From Bacteroidota bacterium (GTDB taxonomy: Bacteria > Bacteroidota > Ignavibacteria > Ignavibacteriales > Melioribacteraceae), in NCBI GenBank assembly GCA_018829205.1, contig JAHJUE010000022.1:124001-188000 (forward strand): a DNA stretch of 64,000 bases, read 5' to 3'. The notes under the pieces were generated by a model that made no database searches, was not told where the DNA came from, and saw nothing but the letters and a program-made list of their open reading frames with translations. The position numbers were made by a program, and so were the translations under genes. How positions within the stretch are numbered: position 1 is the stretch's first letter; each line of letters begins with the position of its first letter. Below are positions 26,849-35,647 of this stretch, piece by piece.

Positions 26849-28792
26849 TTATTTTAGTAGAACCATTTTTCTTGTAATTACATTTTGACCATTAGTTAAT
26901 TCGTAAAAGTAAATTCCGCTTGAGTTTTTATCTGCGTTCCATTGCATAGAATAAGTTCCCGCAGCATAATCTTTGTTATTTACTAATGTTTCAACTATCT
27001 GGCCAAGAACATTATAAATTCTTAAAGAAACCTTTCCGGATTCTGAAAGATTGAATTTTATTGTTGTAGTAGGATTAAAAGGATTCGGATAATTTTGTTC
27101 TAAGCTAAAATCAGTTGGTAAAGTAGAAAGTGTTTGTTCATCATTTATACTTGTTACTCCAGAACCAAATGTTAAAACAGCCCATCTTGAAGCTGAAGCC
27201 AAGTTAAAGTATCCCGGATCGTTTTCCGCCGGAATAGCCCAAGGATCGTTAGGAACATTTGGCTGCCAGGTCCAATATTGATAAGCATCTTCAAATTGAG
27301 CAAACGCTGCTGTAGATCCGTTTGATCCGCCTACATTAAAACCAAGTTTGGCACCGTATGCAATTCCGGGGTTATAAATAGCCATTTCAACATCCCATAC
27401 TCCCGTATTTTCATCTAAATGAACTGCCCATCTAGCAAATTGAGAAGGATCTAAAACTAGCATGGAGTCGCCGATACAGCCTCTATATTTTTCATCAATA
27501 TAAGTGGTATCACCTCCGTTTAATGTAACTTGATCTCCGAGTACCCAAAAATGGTATGGTCCCTGTGGAGCTGCGTAACTATTACCGTCGTACCAACCAT
27601 TCATTTCTACACCTAATCTATTGGATAATGAAATAAATAGTTGATCCCCGGCCCATTTACCGTTAAAGAATAATCCTGTTGAATCATTTACAAATTCATC
27701 AATGTGCATGAATACATATAATGTATCTTGCGCGTATAATAACTTTCCTGATAATTCATCAAATTCGGGTTCAGCTAAGTCTTCTCTATAATACTTATTA
27801 GCCCAAATTTCATAACCGGTTGAAGTTATTACATTTACTTCACCGGCGTTACCCCAAACTGACTCGTCCATTTTTCCGTCAATTATTATTGCGGCAGGAT
27901 CAACAGGGGGAACAGTTACATCTTTTCTTGCAATGTCATCCTGACCAGGCAGAAAATTTAACAATGCCCATTCGGATGAAGAAGCTAAATTATAATAACC
28001 CGGGTCATTTTCTGCAGGAATAGCCCAAGGATCATTTGGTACGTTAGGCAGCCATGTCCAATATTGATATGCATCTTCAAATTGCGCGAAAGCGTGAGTT
28101 GAACCGTTAGATCCACCGACGTTAAATGAAATTCTTGATTGTGGGGCAACATGCGGATTATAGATAGCGATTTCCACATCCCACACACCTGTTGTTTCAT
28201 CTAAATGCACAGCCCATCTTGAAAAGCTTGAAGGATCCAAAACAAGTGAAGAATCATCTGCACACGCTCTGTATTTTTCATCAATATATGTAGTATCTCC
28301 GCCGTTTAATGTTACTTGATCGCCTAATATCCATAAATGATACGGCCCTTCGGGTGCAGCGTAACTATTTCCATCGTACCAACCGTTCATGTCGGCACCT
28401 AATCTACTTGATAAAGAAATAAACAACTGATCGCCGGCCCATTTTCCGTTAAAGAAAAGTCCCGTTGAATCATTTACAAATTCGTCAATGTGCATAAATA
28501 CATATAATGTATCCTGCGCATATAACAACTTGCCGTATAATTCATCAAATTCGGGTTCTACTAAATCTTCTCTATAATACTTATTAGCCCAAATTTCATA
28601 ACCGGTTGCGGTTATAACATTTACTGATGCAGCATTTCCCCATACAGATTCATTCATTTGCCCGTCAATAGTAATTTCTGCGGGATCCACCTTGGGTACA
28701 TCAAGGGTTTTTCTAGATAGATCCTGGGCTAAAAGACTGTTTGCTAAAATGAAAAAAAGCAGCAACTGAAAAATTCCTAGAACTTTACTCAT
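26849..28792 (-). CDS. Secreted protein with duplicated CBM9-like domains and T9SS sorting domain
   Basis: A 647-residue protein with a signal peptide ending near LLAQ. Two near-identical domains of about 255 residues follow (26-280 and 288-542). Each runs from DPAEITIDGQMNESVWGNA-type sequence through YEIWANKYYRE, KLLYAQDTLYVFMHIDE, WYDGNSYAAP and GVWDVE.AIYNP, which resembles CBM9/DOMON-like carbohydrate- or heme-binding beta sandwiches. The C-terminus is a classic T9SS type A domain (LEQNYPNPFNPTTTIKF, ITRKMVLLK). It is therefore exported to the cell surface or medium, probably as a glycan-binding protein. Strong ribosome-binding site AAGGAGGT upstream. The next sequence is a terminator, so it ends the first operon half. 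Confidence 0.82.
   Translation of the reverse strand: MSKVLGIFQLLLFFILANSLLAQDLSRKTLDVPKVDPAEITIDGQMNESVWGNAASVNVITATGYEIWANKYYREDLVEPEFDELYGKLLYAQDTLYVFMHIDEFVNDSTGLFFNGKWAGDQLFISLSSRLGADMNGWYDGNSYAAPEGPYHLWILGDQVTLNGGDTTYIDEKYRACADDSSLVLDPSSFSRWAVHLDETTGVWDVEIAIYNPHVAPQSRISFNVGGSNGSTHAFAQFEDAYQYWTWLPNVPNDPWAIPAENDPGYYNLASSSEWALLNFLPGQDDIARKDVTVPPVDPAAIIIDGKMDESVWGNAGEVNVITSTGYEIWANKYYREDLAEPEFDELSGKLLYAQDTLYVFMHIDEFVNDSTGLFFNGKWAGDQLFISLSNRLGVEMNGWYDGNSYAAPQGPYHFWVLGDQVTLNGGDTTYIDEKYRGCIGDSMLVLDPSQFARWAVHLDENTGVWDVEMAIYNPGIAYGAKLGFNVGGSNGSTAAFAQFEDAYQYWTWQPNVPNDPWAIPAENDPGYFNLASASRWAVLTFGSGVTSINDEQTLSTLPTDFSLEQNYPNPFNPTTTIKFNLSESGKVSLRIYNVLGQIVETLVNNKDYAAGTYSMQWNADKNSSGIYFYELTNGQNVITRKMVLLK
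27167..28717 (-). repeat. Internal tandem duplication, offset 786 bases
   Basis: The two CBM9-like units of the host gene match at nucleotide level with a constant offset of 786 bases (262 codons). For example GCCCAAATTTCATAACCGGT starts at 27801 and again at 28587. Unit 1 spans about 27953-28717 and unit 2 about 27167-27931. The low nucleotide divergence points to a recent duplication or ongoing conversion. Confidence 0.9.
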
Positions 28793-28853
28793 GTTACCTC
28801 CTTATTACTTGTGGTATTTGATTTAATACTGCAACTCCCTGGAATTGAAAAGT

Positions 28854-30155
28854 TTAAAATTTATAATTAATGTTAAGCGACGGATAATATCCTCTGCTGC
28901 TGTAATTACCTGAGAATACATTGTTACCGTTAATAGCAACCGACCTTTCTGTACCTATAATAACAGCGATAGCCGCGTCTATTGTAAATTTTTCATATTT
29001 AAAACCTATACCGGCCGTTAGCCAATGTTCATCAATATTTGGGTTTAAGTAGTTATACGAATTGTCGGAATTTTGAGAAGCTGAATATTTGTAACCAGCT
29101 CTTAAATTAACGCCCGAAGGGTTAAAATATTCTATGCCAATGCCTGCTTCCATTACATTTTTAAAATCCAATATTTGTGTTCTAGGGTTATAACCCGAAA
29201 TACTGTCGGGTTGAAAAGTGTAATTTGACCATTTGGCGTCATTAAATTCATAATTAATGTTTTTACTTGTGCTGCCCCATAAACTATAAATTAAATCAAA
29301 ATTCATCTTCCATTTTTCATTTATGTCATATAATAAACCAAATCCAAATGACCATGGAATTTCAAAATCTGATTTAACTCCAACTATTACCTTCGCAGAA
29401 TCAAGATCAGACAACATGTTTGATTCGGCTTCTCCGTCCAATGAAAAAGAAGTTCCTTGTTTAACTAATAGGCTTACTTTTGTCGAATTATTTATTTTAT
29501 AATTCACTCCAGCATTCATCCCGAATCCAACATCATCCAAATCATATTTAAATTGATAACCAGCAAGGCCAATATTGTTCTTCCAGTCGGGATTGGTTTG
29601 ATAAAATTCCCTTAAATGAGTTAGCGTGAAAACGTTTGCGCTTATACCAACAGAAAAATCTTCCCATTTGTAAGAAGCAGAAATAGTCGCCGCATTCAAG
29701 ATAAATTCCTGGGAAATATTATAAGTTTGCACCGAAGTGTTTGTAGGACTTTTTATATTTATTAAATAAGGCCAGGCAACGTTATAATTAAAAACATTAT
29801 TATAGCCAATGCCAATTATAAAATCGGATCCTAATCGATAGACTCCGCCTAAAGAAAAATTAAATGAATCATCATTATAAGATTTATTCGATGCGCCTGA
29901 AGTAGAGTTAAAATCATATTCTTGCACTTTATCCAGCATGTAAAATTCTATTGAGTTATCAACAAGCTCCGATAGATTAGCCGGATTGGAATAAATTGAT
30001 GAAACTCCATCTAAACCTGAAAAATACAGACCGCCAAGCGATAATGTTTTTGAACTTCTTATTGAATTAAAATTAGTTCCGCCGGCAATAATAAAAGTGG
30101 GAATTAAAAATAATTCCAATACAACAATACTTTTTAAAATATTTTTTATTTTCAT
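28854..30155 (-). CDS. OmpP1/FadL/TodX-like outer-membrane transport protein
   Basis: An outer-membrane beta-barrel protein of about 433 residues from the start chosen here. The frame opens 23 codons earlier, but the ATG at 30153-30155 gives a proper signal peptide (MKIKNILKSIVVLELFLIPT) and has GGGAGAA just upstream. GGTNFNSIRSSKTLSLGGLYFSGLDGVSSIYSNPANL is typical of the OmpP1/FadL N-terminal hatch, and the protein ends with LNINYKF, a normal barrel C-terminus. It follows a lipoprotein and a GWxTD protein in the ABC-transporter operon. A passive pore for the sugar delivered to the ABC importer is a plausible role; FadL relatives otherwise carry hydrophobic substrates. Confidence 0.75.
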   Translation of the reverse strand: MKIKNILKSIVVLELFLIPTFIIAGGTNFNSIRSSKTLSLGGLYFSGLDGVSSIYSNPANLSELVDNSIEFYMLDKVQEYDFNSTSGASNKSYNDDSFNFSLGGVYRLGSDFIIGIGYNNVFNYNVAWPYLINIKSPTNTSVQTYNISQEFILNAATISASYKWEDFSVGISANVFTLTHLREFYQTNPDWKNNIGLAGYQFKYDLDDVGFGMNAGVNYKINNSTKVSLLVKQGTSFSLDGEAESNMLSDLDSAKVIVGVKSDFEIPWSFGFGLLYDINEKWKMNFDLIYSLWGSTSKNINYEFNDAKWSNYTFQPDSISGYNPRTQILDFKNVMEAGIGIEYFNPSGVNLRAGYKYSASQNSDNSYNYLNPNIDEHWLTAGIGFKYEKFTIDAAIAVIIGTERSVAINGNNVFSGNYSSRGYYPSLNINYKF

Positions 30156-30183
30156 TAAATTTCTCCCGCTAAAATTAGCAGTA

Positions 30184-31143
30184 TTATTTTGTACTAAAAG
30201 TCGCGAATGCGTATCCGTCTGCAAATCTTAATCTATTTGAGCCGTCCCAATTTTCATTGGCAATCCATATATAATATGTTTTATTCCTCTCAAGTCCGCT
30301 TTCCGGGAATTCATAAAACACATGCGTACCATCAAAATTATCGCCTAAATTTAAGGGACCCGATATAACATTTTTTTTGCCATATACGGTTGAACCGTTA
30401 ACTTCGGTAGTTGAATATACTTCCCAAACTGTCTGTGTAGGTGTAAACTGCCCCCCTTCGGTTATTCCAATGGCGGATATTTTTGAATCAGTTACACCTG
30501 TTTGTTTAATAGTCCAATCAATTATTGGGAAATTACTTAAGTCTTCCGTTATAGAAATATCGGCTAATCTTCCAAAGGTGCTTATACCTGAAATATTTAC
30601 AAAAACATCCAAAGGAAGCGTAGAATTAACAAAATATTTTTGAGGGATTTTAATAGTATCGTTAGTTTCAACAATTGCAGAAGAAGTCGAATCTACTACA
30701 AATTTCCCATTAGAATTTTTGAGCTGACTCCATGCGTCTTCTTTCATTACCCAAAAAGTATAGGTATTGTCTTCGCTTAGAGTACTTATTTTTGTGCCTC
30801 CATATTGCACGGTTAAATCCTGAGCTCCTTGAGGTGTTTGCCCAAAATTAACTGGATATTGTATTCCATTGTCGGCTGCATATATTAGCCAAACCAATGA
30901 AGAATCCAATGCAGCCTCGCTTCCATAATTGACTCCAAAAACGGCGACATAACCTCCAACCCATGTAACGGCGGGAAGAAATGACGCTTGTTCAATATTT
31001 ATATCTGACATATTAGGCGACCCAACGTATGGAATTAAAGGATTATCTTCATTGCTGCATGATGATAACGCACCAACAATTATTACGCAGCACAAAAAAA
31101 TGTTTATTACAGTAATACTTAATGACTTCATTATTTTTGTCAT
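30184..31143 (-). CDS. Lipoprotein of unknown function
   Basis: A 319-residue lipoprotein with a hydrophobic signal and lipobox ALSSC (C29). The mature part has beta-sandwich repeats with similar segments, such as AVTWVGGYVAVFGVNYG near the start and RNKTYYIWIANENWDGSNRL near the end, suggestive of fibronectin or IPT-like domains. A second in-frame ATG four codons in (31131) is an alternative start. It lies between the GWxTD and OmpP1-like genes with gaps of 12 and 28 bases. No function recognised; surface anchoring or glycan binding is likely from context. Confidence 0.65.
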   Translation of the reverse strand: MTKIMKSLSITVINIFLCCVIIVGALSSCSNEDNPLIPYVGSPNMSDINIEQASFLPAVTWVGGYVAVFGVNYGSEAALDSSLVWLIYAADNGIQYPVNFGQTPQGAQDLTVQYGGTKISTLSEDNTYTFWVMKEDAWSQLKNSNGKFVVDSTSSAIVETNDTIKIPQKYFVNSTLPLDVFVNISGISTFGRLADISITEDLSNFPIIDWTIKQTGVTDSKISAIGITEGGQFTPTQTVWEVYSTTEVNGSTVYGKKNVISGPLNLGDNFDGTHVFYEFPESGLERNKTYYIWIANENWDGSNRLRFADGYAFATFSTK

Positions 31144-31155
31144 ATTATTATCTCT

Positions 31156-32469
31156 TTATTTTGCTTTTACCAGATTATCTTTCCAAAACGTGTTGCTTAC
31201 TTCGCTTTCTTTATTTGAATGGATTAATGTGAATCTACCATCACCGCGTAAGTCTCCGAATATGAATTCATATTGTCTTTGAGACTCATATCTCCAAACC
31301 GTATAAGGATTAATATTATCCTCATAAAAGAAATTTAAAATTTCATCAGGAATTCCGTAGGTTATCAGTACCCTTCCTCTATCCGATTTCCATCCTTCAA
31401 AACCGCCCCATGAAAAATTTTCATTTGCATATAAGTATTTATTGTAAAGATCAACAAGATATTCGTTTTTGTTTGGGTCATTATCCGTATCTGATTTTTT
31501 CAGAAATTCAATAATATATTTTACTCTGCTATTTTTATTTAGCGAATTATAATTTACGAGTTCCGTTTTGGAGGCAATATATGGGAATATGTTTGTTATT
31601 GATTCAATGATTTCATTGATTTCAAATTGTGAATTATTATTCTTATTAAACTGAATTACTTCAAATTCCCGGCTAAACTTTAACAACTCTTTTTGGTCAT
31701 CTACCGAGAGCAATAATGTTTCCAAACCGTAGACGCCTTCAGGAATTGAAGCAACATTTAAGGCATTACCAATTATTGTTTTTTCATTTCTTATACTTTG
31801 ATTTTTGGAAGGGAAAGATTTTACAATTTCGCCAGAACTATTTTTAATATTATAAATAATTTCGCATTCTTGAATAGACTGAGAATTATTATAAATTTCA
31901 TAATATAAATACAGCAATGGATTAAGTATCCCGAATTGCCTGGCGGCATTACCTGTTAATTCAAGTTTATTGTTTTTTGATTCTCTCCCATTAAAAAACT
32001 TAATACTGCTCGCGCTAATCTCTTTATCGAAATTATTCTCTATTTGTATACTGCTGTTGCAAATTCCTTCTTTAGAGCTATTAACATCAATTAATAAAAG
32101 TTCGTAATTATAACTTCCCTTTTTAACTATTTCTGTCCATGAATCATTAATAATCAATGAATTAAACACCGAATTTTCATTTTCGCTTACGTCTGATTCT
32201 GTAATCCAGTTTCTTTTTAAATTCATATCTTCGTTAAATATTTTCAGAACCGCTTCATATTCAATTATATTATTCTTTTTAACTAGCTGATCGGAGTACA
32301 GCATAATTGAAAATTCTATCCTATCTTCTTGTTCATTTTCTTTAAATATAGAAACGTCAACATAGAATTTTATTTCTCCATTACTCACCGCCGGTTTATC
32401 ATCGGACGCAGTTATTGTTACGCACAGCATTAATATCAAGAACAATATGTAGGTAAATGAAAATTTCAT
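31156..32469 (-). CDS. GWxTD domain-containing secreted protein
   Basis: A 437-residue protein with a Sec signal (ends near TITASD). Residues 375-435 hold the GWxTD domain: GGFEGWKSDRGRVLITYGIPDEI then VWRYESQRQYEFIFGDLRGDGRFTLIHS. Here the motif reads GWKSD rather than GWxTD. The domain is found in Bacteroidota, Chlorobi and related phyla without an established function. The gene starts one base after the permease gene stops, so it is tightly coupled to the ABC importer, an unusual location that hints at a periplasmic or outer-membrane accessory of uptake. Confidence 0.75.
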   Translation of the reverse strand: MKFSFTYILFLILMLCVTITASDDKPAVSNGEIKFYVDVSIFKENEQEDRIEFSIMLYSDQLVKKNNIIEYEAVLKIFNEDMNLKRNWITESDVSENENSVFNSLIINDSWTEIVKKGSYNYELLLIDVNSSKEGICNSSIQIENNFDKEISASSIKFFNGRESKNNKLELTGNAARQFGILNPLLYLYYEIYNNSQSIQECEIIYNIKNSSGEIVKSFPSKNQSIRNEKTIIGNALNVASIPEGVYGLETLLLSVDDQKELLKFSREFEVIQFNKNNNSQFEINEIIESITNIFPYIASKTELVNYNSLNKNSRVKYIIEFLKKSDTDNDPNKNEYLVDLYNKYLYANENFSWGGFEGWKSDRGRVLITYGIPDEILNFFYEDNINPYTVWRYESQRQYEFIFGDLRGDGRFTLIHSNKESEVSNTFWKDNLVKAK

Positions 32470-33324
32470 TTAATCTTTAAGCCCGCTTAATGTTATTCCT
32501 TTTATAAAATATTTTTGAGAAATAAAGAAAACTATTAAAATCGGTAGAATAGCCGTTACAGATCCGGCCATTAAAAGATCCCATTGTGTAAGATATCTAT
32601 CTCTAAAAACTGCTAGTCCAAGCTGTACGGTTCTCATTTCTTCAGTATTTACAACAATTAAGGCCCATATAAAATCGTTGAATACCCCCATAAAAGTAAA
32701 TATAGCCAAGGTAGCGAGGGCAGGTTTAGCGTTGGGAATAATAATTTTCCATAAAACCTGTAATTTATTTGCACCGTCTATAACCGCGGCTTCTTCCAAT
32801 TCTTTCGGAATAGTCATGAAAAATTGTCTTAATAGAAATGTTCCGAAAGCTGAGGCAAGTCCTGGTACAATTAACGCTTGATATGTATCTATCCAGCCGA
32901 ACCAATGTAAAACCATAAATCCGGGAATCATTGTAACGTTAAATGGAATCATCATTGTAGCAAGGAATAAATAAAACAGCGGGTCTCTTCCTTTAAACTT
33001 TAATCTGGCAAAAGCATAAGCTGCCATTGAACAAGTAATAAGCTGTCCTATAGTTACAGAGACCGCGACAAAAATACTATTTAAATAATATCTGCCGAAC
33101 GGGGCTGCATCAAACACTTTTGAATAATTATCAAAATGAAATTCTTCGGGTAAAAATTTAGGCGGATATTGAAAAATATCCCCCATATCCTTAAATGATG
33201 TTAAAACCATCCACAAAAAAGGAGCAAACGTTAAAAACGCCAATAAATAAACGCCTAAATGAGTAACAACCGAAGTTGATATTTTAGCGAGACTTTTCTT
33301 TTGTTTATTCTTTTTCATTTTCAT
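32470..33324 (-). CDS. Carbohydrate ABC transporter permease (MalG-like)
   Basis: A 284-residue inner-membrane protein with six hydrophobic segments. The EAA loop EEAAVIDGANKLQVLWKIIIPNAKPAL is canonical for CUT1-family sugar permeases, and the C-terminus FFISQKYFIKGITLSGLKD is the MalG-type tail. It is adjacent to the MalF-like partner (1-base gap) and the binding protein gene. No ATPase gene is found in the cluster, so a shared MsmK/MsmX-type ATPase encoded elsewhere must energise it. Confidence 0.92.
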   Translation of the reverse strand: MKMKKNKQKKSLAKISTSVVTHLGVYLLAFLTFAPFLWMVLTSFKDMGDIFQYPPKFLPEEFHFDNYSKVFDAAPFGRYYLNSIFVAVSVTIGQLITCSMAAYAFARLKFKGRDPLFYLFLATMMIPFNVTMIPGFMVLHWFGWIDTYQALIVPGLASAFGTFLLRQFFMTIPKELEEAAVIDGANKLQVLWKIIIPNAKPALATLAIFTFMGVFNDFIWALIVVNTEEMRTVQLGLAVFRDRYLTQWDLLMAGSVTAILPILIVFFISQKYFIKGITLSGLKD

Positions 33325-33325
33325 A

Positions 33326-34264
33326 TCAAAATTTTACCTTCATAAATTTGAATTGAATCATAGTGAATACGAAAAGAATTGCGAATAAAACATATGATAT
33401 CGCCGATGCATAACCCATTTCAAAAAACTTAAAGGCATGTTCATATACATAAAATACTAGAACCTTGGTTGAGCCTAATGGTCCGCCCGAAGTTAGAACA
33501 TATACAATATCGAAGACTTGCAACGAGGCTATCATCGACATTATTAAAATAAACATAGTTGTAGGGGTTAATAAAGGAATCGTAATATTCCAAAATTTTG
33601 ACAATCTGCCTGCGCCGTCAATTTCCGCCGCTTCATAATAATGTTCAGGGATAGCTTGTAAACCTGCGGCAAATAATACCATATTAATTCCAAAGGTTTT
33701 CCATACACCCATAATTATAACCGCAATCATCGCCGCGTCCGGGTCATTAAGCCAATTAATAGACTCAATGCCAACCCAGCTTAATGCATAATTTATAATT
33801 CCAAAATTCGGGTCATAAAGCCATCTCCAAATTACTGCGGCTGCGACCGGGGAAATTACAACAGGGGCAAAAAACATTGTTCTTAATATTTTTTTCCCTG
33901 CTATTTGTTTATTTAACAAATAAGCTACAAAAAGCGAAAGCGCCATATTTATTGGAACAGTACCTAACGTATAATAAAGTGTGTTTTTTAATACCTGCCA
34001 AAATTCAGGATCAGAAAATAATCTTATATAATTATCGAGCCCTACAAATGTGCTTTCACTGCTGAACATATTCCATTTCTGAAAACTCAGATAAAACGAA
34101 AAGAAAACAGGAAAGAGAATAAAAATGACAAAAAGAATTAACGAAGGCGACAAAAATGCAAACGCCGGAAGAATATCGCTTTTTCCCTTTCTCTGTTTCT
34201 TTTCGACTCCACCACCAGAGGAGTAACTGCTAATAAAATAATTTTTAAATTTATTTAAACTCAT
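33326..34264 (-). CDS. Carbohydrate ABC transporter permease (MalF/UgpA-like)
   Basis: A 312-residue permease with six predicted membrane helices after a cytoplasmic N-terminus of about 30 residues. The EAA loop YYEAAEIDGAGRLSKFWNITIPLLTPT is clear, and AFLSPSLILFVIFILFPVF is the first helix typical of MalF/UgpA partners. It forms the heterodimeric channel with the downstream MalG-like permease. Located 7 bases downstream of the binding-protein gene. Confidence 0.92.
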   Translation of the reverse strand: MSLNKFKNYFISSYSSGGGVEKKQRKGKSDILPAFAFLSPSLILFVIFILFPVFFSFYLSFQKWNMFSSESTFVGLDNYIRLFSDPEFWQVLKNTLYYTLGTVPINMALSLFVAYLLNKQIAGKKILRTMFFAPVVISPVAAAVIWRWLYDPNFGIINYALSWVGIESINWLNDPDAAMIAVIIMGVWKTFGINMVLFAAGLQAIPEHYYEAAEIDGAGRLSKFWNITIPLLTPTTMFILIMSMIASLQVFDIVYVLTSGGPLGSTKVLVFYVYEHAFKFFEMGYASAISYVLFAILFVFTMIQFKFMKVKF

Positions 34265-34271
34265 TATCAGT

Positions 34272-35606
34272 TTATCTCTGTGATTTTGGTTTTAATAAAA
34301 GATTTGATTTAACTGCCGCCTCGTCTAATGCTTTTTTAGGATCTTTGTTACCTAGCATCGATTCTTCCAACGCTTGAGCAATATGTCTGGCTATTTGTAA
34401 CCCGCCGAAATCAATGGGCCTTTGTGCCTGCGCATAATCCATTTGTTCAAAAAATACCTTAAAGTGGGGGTGCTCTTCCAAATATTTTTTATATTTTGGA
34501 ATTTCAACTACATCTTTTCTGATAGGCAAATATTTTGAAAGAATTGACCACTCAGCTTGTGCTTCAGGTGAGATCATCCATTTTAAAAATTTCCAAGCTG
34601 CATCAGGGTTTTTGCTTTGCTTAAATATTGCTAAATATTCTCCACCGACAACGGTAGCTCTTTTTTCGGGACCGGAAGGCAGGAACGCAAATCCATAATC
34701 AAAATCTTTAACAATTTCTTCATAACGGGGCAAATTCCAGGGTCCGTCCATTGCCATAGCTAGTCTTTGCGAAGCAAATGCAATATCATAATCATTTGTA
34801 AACATATTAAGTTTTTGAGACTGATACAGTTCTTTCCACAAAGTTAAAGCTTTAACGCCCGGTTCTTCATTAAAAGTAACTTTGGATTGATCTTCTGCAA
34901 TTACATAACCTCCGGCTTGCCAAATATATGGAAGAAATTGCCAGACCATCCAATTTCCAAGTGGGCCGGCCGCCGGATAATTAGGAATAAAAAAACCAAT
35001 ACGTTCAAAGTTGCCGTCATTATTTTTGTCTAATGTTAATTTAGCCGAGTATTCTTTCAATTCTTCCCAAGTTTGCGGAGGTCTTTCAGGATCCAAGCCA
35101 GCTTCCCTGAACATATCTTTATTATATATAAGCGCAAGATCTGTCGCTTCCATCGGCAGACTGTATAAGACACCTTTCCATGATGAATACTGAAGAAGAG
35201 CCGGGTATATTTTATGAAGTTCTTCATCCGATATACCATCAGCGCCTTTAATAAAATGATTCATTTCGTAAATGGCGTCGGCATCAACTAAATCTTCCAT
35301 ATAATCAGCGTGCAGCCATGAGATATCCGGGGCGGTTCCGCTTTGAACTGCAGTAATTAATTTTTGAATTAAGGCATCACCCGTTGGAATATATTGGGCC
35401 GTTAATTTAATGTTGGGATGCGCGGCCTCAAATTTTGAGATAAGTTCATTAAGAGCCGGAATTGTAGAAGCGACAAAACTATGCCAGAAAACAATCTCGG
35501 TTTTACCGGACAGCTCTTTATTTTTATCTTTTGAACAGCTTATTAAGGTGAAGAAAGTGACGGCAGCGACAATTAAAATAAATACTTTTTTCAATTCATA
35601 CCTCAA
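34272..35606 (-). CDS. Sugar ABC transporter substrate-binding lipoprotein
   Basis: A 444-residue CUT1-type binding protein. Lipobox FTLISC places the acylated Cys at residue 24. EIVFWHSFVASTIPALNELI, DISWLHADYMEDLVDA, YSLPMEATDLALIYNKDMF and NPDAAWKFLKWMISPEAQ are standard family landmarks (SBP_bac_1). It captures an oligosaccharide in the periplasm for the two permeases. It starts 41 bases after the repressor gene; that gap contains a repressor-like operator and a TATACT -10 box sits just upstream, so it seems independently regulated. Confidence 0.92.
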   Translation of the reverse strand: MRYELKKVFILIVAAVTFFTLISCSKDKNKELSGKTEIVFWHSFVASTIPALNELISKFEAAHPNIKLTAQYIPTGDALIQKLITAVQSGTAPDISWLHADYMEDLVDADAIYEMNHFIKGADGISDEELHKIYPALLQYSSWKGVLYSLPMEATDLALIYNKDMFREAGLDPERPPQTWEELKEYSAKLTLDKNNDGNFERIGFFIPNYPAAGPLGNWMVWQFLPYIWQAGGYVIAEDQSKVTFNEEPGVKALTLWKELYQSQKLNMFTNDYDIAFASQRLAMAMDGPWNLPRYEEIVKDFDYGFAFLPSGPEKRATVVGGEYLAIFKQSKNPDAAWKFLKWMISPEAQAEWSILSKYLPIRKDVVEIPKYKKYLEEHPHFKVFFEQMDYAQAQRPIDFGGLQIARHIAQALEESMLGNKDPKKALDEAAVKSNLLLKPKSQR

Positions 35607-35619
35607 ATATGTTAAAAAC

Positions 35620-35635
35620 GCACAAACGATTGCGC
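35620..35635. promoter_or_regulatory. Candidate LacI-type operator in front of the ABC transporter gene
   Basis: GCACAAACGATTGCGC is a near-palindrome centred on CG, in the 41-base gap between the repressor stop and the binding-protein start. On the minus strand a TATACT -10-like box (35641-35646) ends 5 bases before it, so a bound repressor would cover the transcription start. It matches the site in front of the repressor gene at 12 of 16 positions. Confidence 0.62.
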
Positions 35636-35647
35636 ATTTAAGTATAA

